Source: Bacteroidales bacterium
Lineage (GTDB): Bacteria > Bacteroidota > Bacteroidia > Bacteroidales > JAADGE01
Reading direction: 5' to 3'
Assembly (NCBI GenBank): GCA_021648725.1
Contig: JAKISF010000028.1
Span: forward strand, 1 to 44,528
Length of the DNA stretch: 44,528 bases
Shown: one piece after another, positions 27,020 through 34,872 of the stretch
How positions within the stretch are numbered: the first letter of the stretch is position 1
How the letters are laid out: each line of letters starts with the position of its first letter
Made by a program: the position numbers and the translations under genes
The notes under the pieces: generated by a model
Seen by the model: only the letters and a program-made list of their open reading frames with translations
What the model was told of the DNA's origin: nothing
Databases searched by the model: none

Positions 27020-28108
27020 TTATTTTTTTTGTGTTCTTAAATTAAAATGCTTTGAATTACCGTGTTCTCCGTAGGCAATTGAACAACCGTGACGGTTTTT
27101 ATATTGCTCAATATGATTTGTAAGTTTGTAGGCAAGCAACGAATTAGGTTTATTATTGTATAAATTATAATTTGCAATATAATTTGTAGGTGTGAGGTTG
27201 GGCATTAATACATTTGCTGCAATATTTAAGGCTTCGATACGTCCGAAATCGGATATTGCATCCAATGCAGTTGTTGATGCAATGTTAATATCTTTCATAA
27301 TTATTCTTAACAGTGCAAACATTATCATAGATAAATTATATCGTCCATTTTTGCTGAGCAGAAGTTCTTTTTTTTGATATAACGGCGTGTCGGTATGTTC
27401 TACATAGGGTCCCATTCCTACCATATCAACATTAATGTTTTTTAGAAATAATAAATCATCGGCTAAATCTTCAATGCTTTGCTCGGGTAAACCGATCATT
27501 ATTCCGGAACCGACTTGATATCCGATTTCTTTCAAATTCTGTAAAGCTTGTATTCGTTTTTCATAATTATGTTTGATATCGTTCGGATGAATATTGTTGT
27601 AAATATTTTTATTTGAACTTTCTATTCTCAACAAATACCGATGAGCACCGGCTTCAAACCATCTTTTATATGTTTCTTTTGTTTGTTCTCCGCAAGATAA
27701 AGTTACTTTTAGGGAATTATCGGTTAATTGATGAATTTCTTTTAATAAATTTGAAATTTTCTGAACAAAGTATTTATTACTTATTTCGCCTGACTGTAAT
27801 ACAATTGAAGCATAATTATTTTTGAAAGCATAATCTGCACATTGCAAAACATCTTCGTCTTTTACAACATAACGCTTCACTTTTTTATTATTATATCTAA
27901 TGCCGCAATACAGGCAATTTTTTTTGCAATTATTTGAATATTCAATTAAACCTCTTAGATATATTTTATTCCCGACATATTTTTTCTTTACCTCTCTTGC
28001 TTTTTCGAAAATTAATTGACGTTCGTCTTTATTGTATTGTGACAATAAAAAAATTAAATCGCCTTTGGATAATTCTTTCTTTTTTAATGTTTTTTTTATG
28101 TCAATCAT
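27020..28108 (-). CDS. hydE: [FeFe]-hydrogenase maturase HydE (radical SAM)
   Basis: A 362-residue radical SAM protein. The cluster-binding CKKNCLYC sits at residues 61-68 after RGLIEYSNN. ASIVLQSGE, LRIESSNKNIYNNIHPN and GSGIMIGLPEQSIEDLADDL are typical HydE. It acts on the HydG product in assembling the two-iron part of the H-cluster. The gene overlaps hydF by eight bases and is the last of hydG-hydF-hydE. Only hydE and hydG, among the radical SAM maturases, need to be told apart: this one lacks the C-terminal Cys motif of HydG. Confidence 0.93.
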   Translation of the reverse strand: MIDIKKTLKKKELSKGDLIFLLSQYNKDERQLIFEKAREVKKKYVGNKIYLRGLIEYSNNCKKNCLYCGIRYNNKKVKRYVVKDEDVLQCADYAFKNNYASIVLQSGEISNKYFVQKISNLLKEIHQLTDNSLKVTLSCGEQTKETYKRWFEAGAHRYLLRIESSNKNIYNNIHPNDIKHNYEKRIQALQNLKEIGYQVGSGIMIGLPEQSIEDLADDLLFLKNINVDMVGMGPYVEHTDTPLYQKKELLLSKNGRYNLSMIMFALLRIIMKDINIASTTALDAISDFGRIEALNIAANVLMPNLTPTNYIANYNLYNNKPNSLLAYKLTNHIEQYKNRHGCSIAYGEHGNSKHFNLRTQKK

Positions 28109-29315
28109 TAAATATTTCTTTAAAAGGTGCAGTTGTTCGTTCGAAGATGCCGTTTAGCCAGGCAATCGTCATTCCGTAATTTGTAACGGGTATTTGTTTG
28201 TCAACAGCAGGTTTTAAACGGTTCGTAAGTTGTTTTTTTGTAACCATGCATCCGCCACATTGAATTATTAAGGAGTAATCTTCAATATCTCGTTCAACTT
28301 TATTCAACCCGGATACGACATCAAAATTAATATTTTTATTGGTATGTTTTTTTATCCAGTTCGGAATTTTATATCTTCCTATATCATCACAGTTTACCTG
28401 ATGTGTGCAAGATTCTAACATCAAAACTCTGTCGTTATCTTTTAAGGTGTCAAGCTTTTGTGTTCCTTTTAAATAAGCTTCAAAATTTCCTTTGAAATAT
28501 GCAAATAACACACTGAACCCGGTTAACATAATATTTTCAGGGACAACTGACTTTACATAACTGAATGCTTGGCTGTCTGTTATAACAATTTTTGGTTTAA
28601 TTGAACAGGTATTCAAATAATGTTCAAGTTGGGTTTCTTTTAAAACAATGTTAACACAATCATTATCCAGCACGTCTCTTATTGCCATAACTTGCGGCAA
28701 AATCATTCGACCCTCGGGAGCCTCATTGTCAATGGGAGTAACTAAAAGTACGTGTTCATTTTTTTTGATAACATGTCCTAAAAGTGATTTTTTTCGGAAA
28801 ATTGTTCTGGGAATGGTCTCTTTCATTCTTTCAATTATCATCTGTGTATTAGCGCTTCCTTTTGAACTAAAAGACAACACATCCTTTTTTGCATATTTTT
28901 TAATTTTTTGACTGCAATTGTCCGAAATAGCTTCAATGTCTGATTTATTATAAATTATAAAATACGGTACATTCCAATTTTCAAGCTCAAGAATTAAATT
29001 TTCCTCAAATTTATCGAAATTATTATTTGAAATCATCAGAACGGCTAAATCTATAATTTTCAGCACTTCTTTGGTTTTTTTTACTCTTTTTTCTCCTATT
29101 TCTCCTATATCATCAATTCCGGCAGTATCAATTACAACAGCAGGGCCTATTCCGAAAATTTCAATTGATTTTTTTACGGGATCGGTGGTTGTTCCCGGAA
29201 TTTCTGAAACAATGGCAACATTTTGTCCTGTCAACAAATTGATAAGTGTGCTTTTTCCGGTATTTCTTCTTCCGAAAATACCGATATGCGGTTTTGAATC
29301 GTTACCTTTTTTCAT
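28101..29315 (-). CDS. hydF: [FeFe]-hydrogenase maturation GTPase HydF
   Basis: A 404-residue protein with three parts. The GTPase domain has GRRNTGKST (P-loop, residues 15-23), IPGTTTDPV and DTAG, plus NKSD. A middle dimerisation part follows. The C-terminal cluster-binding part has ESCTHQVN (CxH) and IIQCGGC (CxxC); in well-studied HydF the latter is preceded by His, here by Gln. HydF is the scaffold that carries the two-iron precursor to the apo-hydrogenase. It begins 15 bases after hydG ends, so the genes form one operon. Confidence 0.93.
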   Translation of the reverse strand: MKKGNDSKPHIGIFGRRNTGKSTLINLLTGQNVAIVSEIPGTTTDPVKKSIEIFGIGPAVVIDTAGIDDIGEIGEKRVKKTKEVLKIIDLAVLMISNNNFDKFEENLILELENWNVPYFIIYNKSDIEAISDNCSQKIKKYAKKDVLSFSSKGSANTQMIIERMKETIPRTIFRKKSLLGHVIKKNEHVLLVTPIDNEAPEGRMILPQVMAIRDVLDNDCVNIVLKETQLEHYLNTCSIKPKIVITDSQAFSYVKSVVPENIMLTGFSVLFAYFKGNFEAYLKGTQKLDTLKDNDRVLMLESCTHQVNCDDIGRYKIPNWIKKHTNKNINFDVVSGLNKVERDIEDYSLIIQCGGCMVTKKQLTNRLKPAVDKQIPVTNYGMTIAWLNGIFERTTAPFKEIFND

Positions 29316-29330
29316 TATCGTTTTCTTTTT

Positions 29331-30758
29331 TTAGAAATATAAATCTCGTTCTCCGGACTTAATTCTTTCAATTCTTTTTTTAAGTTCTTTCTCAAGTTTT
29401 TCTTCCTTTAAACCGGAAATATTTTTCTCAATTAACTTCCAAGCCTTTATTGAGCTGTTTTTATCGGCATAATCTACAATATATTCTGAAAGGGTCAGTA
29501 TTGCATTAGGAGTGCAAAATCGTTTTATAAAACCGGGAACGGAGAATTCCATGAAATGTTCGCCCGTTCTTCCTTTTCGGTAGCAAGCTGTACAAAATGA
29601 CGGCATATAATTGTTTTCAATTAGCTCATCAATAACTTCATTTAACGAACGACTATCATTAATTAAAAACTGTTCTTTAGTTAGATCTTGTCTTTTATTT
29701 TCTTCATTTGAATATGCTCCAAGTTCTATTTTTGTTCCTGCATCAACTTGAGAGCAACCGTATTGTAGCACTTCCCTTCTGATTTCTGCAGGCTCTCTTG
29801 CCGTTAAAATAAGTCCTGTGTACGGTACAGCTAATCTGAGAATTGCAACTAACTTTGTAAAATCTTCATCATTTACTTTGTATTTTTCAGAGATGTCATA
29901 TTTTGAAGCGTCTTGCAACCTCGGAAACGAAATTGTATGCGGACCGACATTGTAACATGCCTCCAAATGATTTGTATGCCTTACCAAACTCAATACTTCA
30001 AAACGCCAATCATAAAGTCCGAATAATGCACCTATTCCTACATCATCTAATCCAGCCTCTTGTGCCTTGTCAAGAGCAATTAGCCTGTTTTCATAATCAG
30101 CTTTTTTTCCTGAGATGTGATATTTTTTATAAGTTTCTCGGTGATAAGTTTCTTGAAAAACTTGAAAAGTTCCTATTCCGACTTTTAATACAGTTTTATA
30201 CCCTTCAATTTCCATAGGTGCAGCATTTATATTAACACGCCTTATGGTGCTGTTTCCGGATTTTACATTATATACTGTCTTTACTGTATCGGCAATATAT
30301 TCGGCACTATATGTTCTGTGTTCACCGTAAACAAGAATTAATCGTTTCTGACCATTATCCAAAAGAAACTTCACATTATCCTCTAACTCTTTCTTATTGA
30401 GGGTTTTTCGAACTGCATTTACATTTGAGCTTTGAAATCCGCAGTATTTACAATTATTGGAACATAAATTCCCGATGTAAAGCGGGGCAAATAGAACTAT
30501 TCGATTGCCGTAAACATTTTCTTTTAGTTCTGCAGCAGCTTTTTTAATCATACTGATCATTTCAGCATTATCAGTATTAACTAAAACTGCTACATCTTCT
30601 AAGTTTAGCCGTTTTTTAGAGAGTGATTTTTTAATAACATTTTCAAGCTTTTTTTTTGAAACAATTGTATTATTTATATAATCCCATATTTCTTCAGAGT
30701 CAATATAGGGTGTCATTGCAACATCCTTAATGTTATATGTTTCGGGTGTAAATTTCAT
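29331..30758 (-). CDS. hydG: [FeFe]-hydrogenase maturase HydG (tyrosine lyase, radical SAM)
   Basis: A 475-residue protein. The SAM cluster motif CSNNCKYC is at residues 99-106. The second cluster site at the C-terminus is CTAC at 389-392 with Cys 415 (RFCTPNA), as in HydG but not in ThiH or HydE. YVGNRIV-like NVYGNRIVLFAPLYIGN and the GHxHY region (EHRTYSAEY) also fit. HydG cleaves tyrosine to make the CO and cyanide ligands of the H-cluster. It heads the operon and is divergent from the sensor hydrogenase gene. Confidence 0.94.
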   Translation of the reverse strand: MKFTPETYNIKDVAMTPYIDSEEIWDYINNTIVSKKKLENVIKKSLSKKRLNLEDVAVLVNTDNAEMISMIKKAAAELKENVYGNRIVLFAPLYIGNLCSNNCKYCGFQSSNVNAVRKTLNKKELEDNVKFLLDNGQKRLILVYGEHRTYSAEYIADTVKTVYNVKSGNSTIRRVNINAAPMEIEGYKTVLKVGIGTFQVFQETYHRETYKKYHISGKKADYENRLIALDKAQEAGLDDVGIGALFGLYDWRFEVLSLVRHTNHLEACYNVGPHTISFPRLQDASKYDISEKYKVNDEDFTKLVAILRLAVPYTGLILTAREPAEIRREVLQYGCSQVDAGTKIELGAYSNEENKRQDLTKEQFLINDSRSLNEVIDELIENNYMPSFCTACYRKGRTGEHFMEFSVPGFIKRFCTPNAILTLSEYIVDYADKNSSIKAWKLIEKNISGLKEEKLEKELKKRIERIKSGERDLYF

Positions 30759-30993
30759 GTCTTACATTTTTTATTATAGACCAATTTAAGCATTTTGCCG
30801 GTCAATATAGTTTAACGACATAAGTTATTGCCTATAAATCCTTAAATAAGTTGTTCAAATTTAATAAAATCTTTCAGATATTTATTATGTCTAACTAAGG
30901 TTTGTATATGTTTTTATGAACATATCAATTTATTTTTTAGTTAGTTATTTTTTTTGCACCTTTATTGTTTTGATATTTAAACCAATATTCAAT
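30759..30993. promoter_or_regulatory. Divergent control region of hydG and the sensor hydrogenase
   Basis: A 235-base spacer between hydG and the preferred ATG at 30994. On the minus strand TAAATTTG (30863-30856) matches a -7 box and would give a leader of about 90 bases for hydG. No matching -33 TTTG is seen. For the plus strand only a loose TAAGGTTTG (30896-30904) is visible. The reading frame from an ATG at 30916 runs through this spacer, but I take it as non-coding. Confidence 0.35.
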
Positions 30994-33900
30994 ATGTCTG
31001 CAACAGCATTAAAAAAAGTTATAGAAGTTAATTCTGACAAATGTGTAAATTGCCATACGTGTATAACCGCCTGTCCTGTAAAATATTGCAACGACGGTAC
31101 CGGAGATTATGTCAATGTAAATGAGAATATGTGTATTGGTTGCGGAAAATGTATAAAGGCATGTACACATGATGCGAGAATTTATCTTGACGATTTTCAG
31201 AAGTTCCTTACAGATGTAATTGCCGGAGAAAAAATTATTGCAATTTCGGCACCTGCTGTAGCTGCAAGTTTTCCGAATCAATATTTAAAGTTGAATACTT
31301 TTTTCAAAGAAATAGGGATTGAAGCTATATTTGATGTCAGTTTCGGTGCAGAGCTGGCTGTCAAATCATATTTAGATGAAATTGAAACCAATAACCCAAA
31401 AACAATAATTACACAACCGTGTGCCGCAATTGTTACTTATATTGAGTTATACAAACCGGAACTTTTAAAATATCTTGCTCCGGTTGACAGCCCGATGTTG
31501 CATACAATAAAAATGATAAAAGAGTATTATCCGCAATACAAAAATCATAAAGTTGTAATTATTTCTCCTTGCAGTGCAAAAAAAAGAGAATTTGAAGAAA
31601 CCGGCTTAGGAGATTATAACATCGGACATCAATCAATACAAAAGTTTATTAAAGAAAGTAAAGTTGATTTAGCCAATTTCGAAGATACCGATTTTGATAA
31701 TCCTTCGGCAGAACGTGCAGTTTTGTTTTCTAACCCGGGAGGTTTATTAAAAACAGCAGAAAGATGGATTCCCGGAATTTCAGATAATGCAAGAAAAATT
31801 GAAGGAGTCCCTTTAATATATGAATACTTAGAAACTTTGCCGGAGGTTATCAAAGCGGGAAAAGCTCCTGTTTTGATAGACTGCCTTAGTTGTGAATTTG
31901 GTTGTAATTCCGGTCCTTTAACTATTACGGAGGGTAAAAGTCAAGATGAAATTGAATTTTATGTTAATAAGAGAAGTGAAGAGTTAAAGCAAAAATATTT
32001 GGAAGAAAATGATAATGATAAAGAACAAAGCAAGGAAAGTTTAGAGGATTTAATTCATGAGTACTGGAAAAAAGATTTGTATAAAAGAACTTATGTAAAC
32101 AGATGGCAAAATGTAAACCTGAAATATCCTAACGATGGGGAATTAGACGAGATTTTCAAATCGATGCACAAATATTTAGATGACGATATAAAGAACTGTT
32201 CTGCTTGCGGATACGGAACATGTAAAGGAATGGCAATTGCTATTCTTAACGGATTAAACAGACCGGAAAATTGTCATTTTTATTTAGCACAACAGGCTAT
32301 AATCTCAAATGAAAACACAAGGTTAAGTAAAGAAAAATTGTCAAATATTTTATCTACTTCGATTGACGGTTTTGTTGAGTTTAATAATAATGAAGTTATT
32401 ACAAAAGCAAATGATGCATTTAAAAACATTCTCAAACAAAATGATATTATAGGCAGAAGTATTTATGAGTTTATGGACGATGAAAACAAAACAATTTACG
32501 AAAAAAGAATAAGCAAGCGAAAAAAAAATAACAACAGTTCATTTGAAGTTGAATTTATACAATCAGATAAAAATAAAATTCCGTGTTTAATAAGTGCCTC
32601 CGAACTTAAAGTAAGTGGGAAAATAATAGGCTCATTTGCAATGGTTTCCGATGTTTCTAACTTAAAAAAAGCAGAAGCAGAGTTAAGACAAATAAACGAA
32701 ACTCTTGAGGAAAAAGTAAAAGAACGAACAATTGAACTTTCTGAAGCATTTGAAGAAGTGTCACAAAGAAATGAGGAAATTTTCCAACAAAGAGAAGAAA
32801 TTATGGCTCAAAGAGATGCTCTTGAAGACTCTGAAGAAAGAATTAAATATATTTTATCTTCTATGCCGGATGCATCTTTTGTTATTGATAAAAATTCAAG
32901 AGTAACCCATTGGAATAATGCCATGGAAAAATTAACAGGTATTGATGCTTCGGACATTATAGGAAAAGGCGATTATGAATATTCACTACCTTTTTACGGA
33001 GAAAGAAAACCTGTTTTAATTGATCTTGTAAAATTAAAAGATGGGGAACTTAAAGATAAATACTCAAACATCAAAAACATAAACGGAATTCTTGAAAGTG
33101 AATTTATTTTAAATAATGAAAACGGCGGTATAAACGGTTGCTTTATCGGAAGAGCCGTAGCAATTTATGATAACGAGGGAAATACATCGGGAGCAATTGA
33201 AATAATTCATGATATTACAGAAAAAGCAGAGTTTCTTAAAAAAATAGAGAAACAAAAGAAAAATATAACAGATAATATTCAATATGCAAGCTATATTCAG
33301 GAAGCATTATTACCTCCTGAAACCCAGGTAACCGAATACCTTTCTGATTCTTTTATTCTATTTAAGCCGAGAGACATTGTAAGCGGTGATTTTTACTGGG
33401 TTGAAAAATACAACAATGACATAATAATAGTTGCCGCAGATTGCACAGGACACGGAGTTTCAGGAGCCTTTATGAGTATGCTCGGTATTTCATTTTTAAA
33501 TGAAATTATTATTAAAAATAAAATTATTGAACCGAATGAAATATTAAACGAACTCCGAAAAAGTGTTAAAAAAGCTTTACGCCAAACAGAAAAAAGCACT
33601 CGCGGCAATGACGGAATGGATATGTCAGTAGCAGTAATTAATCCGGATACAAATATTATTCGTTTTGCGGGAGCAAATAATCCGCTTTTTATTATCAGGA
33701 ATAATGAAATTATAGTTTACAAAGCTGATAAAATGCCGGTCGGGATTTATCCGAAAGACAGCGAATCATTTTCCTCAACCGAAATTGAAGTTCAAAAAGA
33801 TGATGTTTTTTATTTATTTTCTGACGGATATGTTGATCAGATGAATGAAAAAACAGGAAGAAAATACATGAAAAAAAGATTTAAGGAATTGCTGGTAAAA

Positions 33901-34014
33901 ATTCATAAACTTCCTATGAAAGAGCAAAAAAATATACTTGAAAAGGAATATTCAGAATGGAAAGGAAGTTCTGAACAAATTGATGATATGTTGGTTTTAG
34001 GATTTAAATTGTGA
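30994..34014 (+). CDS. Sensory-type [FeFe]-hydrogenase fused to PAS modules and SpoIIE/PP2C phosphatase
   Basis: A 1006-residue cytoplasmic protein from the ATG at 30994; an in-frame ATG at 30916 would add 26 hydrophobic residues that no relative would need. Domains: two [4Fe-4S] sites (Cys 17/20/23/27 and 47/50/53/57); an H-cluster domain (about 80-310) with Cys 143 (TQPCAAI), Cys 193 (SPCSAKKRE) and Cys 300/304 (CLSCEFGC); a four-Cys Fe-S module at 402-427 (CSACGYGTC); PAS-like modules at about 445-560 and 613-745 with a coiled coil between; PP2C at 765-1006. The phosphatase metal ligands are visible: SGDF, ADCTGHG, DGMDMS, SDGY and IDDM. This fits putatively sensory group C (phosphatase-linked) [FeFe]-hydrogenases. 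It probably senses H2 or redox state and dephosphorylates an unknown partner. Matured by the adjacent HydEFG. Confidence 0.85.
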   Translation: MSATALKKVIEVNSDKCVNCHTCITACPVKYCNDGTGDYVNVNENMCIGCGKCIKACTHDARIYLDDFQKFLTDVIAGEKIIAISAPAVAASFPNQYLKLNTFFKEIGIEAIFDVSFGAELAVKSYLDEIETNNPKTIITQPCAAIVTYIELYKPELLKYLAPVDSPMLHTIKMIKEYYPQYKNHKVVIISPCSAKKREFEETGLGDYNIGHQSIQKFIKESKVDLANFEDTDFDNPSAERAVLFSNPGGLLKTAERWIPGISDNARKIEGVPLIYEYLETLPEVIKAGKAPVLIDCLSCEFGCNSGPLTITEGKSQDEIEFYVNKRSEELKQKYLEENDNDKEQSKESLEDLIHEYWKKDLYKRTYVNRWQNVNLKYPNDGELDEIFKSMHKYLDDDIKNCSACGYGTCKGMAIAILNGLNRPENCHFYLAQQAIISNENTRLSKEKLSNILSTSIDGFVEFNNNEVITKANDAFKNILKQNDIIGRSIYEFMDDENKTIYEKRISKRKKNNNSSFEVEFIQSDKNKIPCLISASELKVSGKIIGSFAMVSDVSNLKKAEAELRQINETLEEKVKERTIELSEAFEEVSQRNEEIFQQREEIMAQRDALEDSEERIKYILSSMPDASFVIDKNSRVTHWNNAMEKLTGIDASDIIGKGDYEYSLPFYGERKPVLIDLVKLKDGELKDKYSNIKNINGILESEFILNNENGGINGCFIGRAVAIYDNEGNTSGAIEIIHDITEKAEFLKKIEKQKKNITDNIQYASYIQEALLPPETQVTEYLSDSFILFKPRDIVSGDFYWVEKYNNDIIIVAADCTGHGVSGAFMSMLGISFLNEIIIKNKIIEPNEILNELRKSVKKALRQTEKSTRGNDGMDMSVAVINPDTNIIRFAGANNPLFIIRNNEIIVYKADKMPVGIYPKDSESFSSTEIEVQKDDVFYLFSDGYVDQMNEKTGRKYMKKRFKELLVKIHKLPMKEQKNILEKEYSEWKGSSEQIDDMLVLGFKL

Positions 34015-34017
34015 TTA

Positions 34018-34869
34018 CTATTGAACAATTGTACTGAATGAAATAACCGATGATGCTCCGAAGAAGCCGAGTGCTCCGCTGCTTAGGTTTGTATAAACAT
34101 TGCCCTCTTCAATATCAAAATTGCCGCCGTGCCATTGAGATTCCATCAGAACCGATCGGATAAAGTCTTCATGTTCAGGACTTAATGAGTATTTTCGTTG
34201 TGTCATTAAAGTTCCGTACGGAAATATTACAATTTCATTGTCGGGAGCAAAAATTTGATTAACATCAATTGTTTTCAGGCGGTAATAATACATCTTTGCC
34301 GATGTTTCATTTATCGGTAAATTTTCATATCCGTTAACATCCGACCAATCTAATATTACCTCATACATTGCTGATTCGTACGGGTTAAACTCTGCAATAT
34401 CATAAGCAATATAATACAAATTTGTGTCGGGAATTTGTATATAAGGCAAGGGGTCAGAAACTGAAACAGGGTAAATGTTTGCTTCGGCAAAATAATCTTC
34501 ATTATTATACTTAATATTCAAAGTGTATGTTTTATTAACAACAGCAGAAAATTTTGAATCGGACAAGTAAATTCCCGAAGTTGTATTTTCATGAAAATTG
34601 AATGTTTGTTCGCCGTCTGAAATTGTAATTGTTGCATCTGAAACAGATTTTGCCGTATCATTTAAATTTTGAACTGATAAGGTTAAATTGATTTTTTGGT
34701 TAGCATATTCATTTGTGATAAGTCCGTCAACAATCAAAAATTGTTCAGACGAAGTTTTTAAATCCCAATTTATTTTTCGCTCACATGAAAATAATGCTAA
34801 AAAAATGACAGCCAAAAACAAGAAAGACAGTTTATTTATTCTGAGTATTTTTACAATATATCTTTTCAT
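34018..34869 (-). CDS. DUF4249-family outer-membrane lipoprotein
   Basis: A 283-residue lipoprotein with signal and lipobox FLALFSC (Cys about residue 29), followed by ERKINWDLKTSSEQFLIVDG, the usual DUF4249 start. A beta-rich N-terminal half has ATITISDGEQTFNF, and the C-terminus has SGALGFFGASSV, also typical. Such proteins are encoded next to TonB receptors and are thought to be surface partners of them. Only three bases separate it from the receptor gene, and its stop is convergent with the sensor hydrogenase. Confidence 0.85.
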   Translation of the reverse strand: MKRYIVKILRINKLSFLFLAVIFLALFSCERKINWDLKTSSEQFLIVDGLITNEYANQKINLTLSVQNLNDTAKSVSDATITISDGEQTFNFHENTTSGIYLSDSKFSAVVNKTYTLNIKYNNEDYFAEANIYPVSVSDPLPYIQIPDTNLYYIAYDIAEFNPYESAMYEVILDWSDVNGYENLPINETSAKMYYYRLKTIDVNQIFAPDNEIVIFPYGTLMTQRKYSLSPEHEDFIRSVLMESQWHGGNFDIEEGNVYTNLSSGALGFFGASSVISFSTIVQ

Positions 34870-34872
34870 TTT

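Noticed and set aside
30916-30993. Hydrophobic N-terminal extension of the sensor hydrogenase
   Set aside because: It would place a membrane helix before ferredoxin clusters. The ATG at 30994 starts a normal ferredoxin domain and the extension reads through AT-rich upstream DNA.
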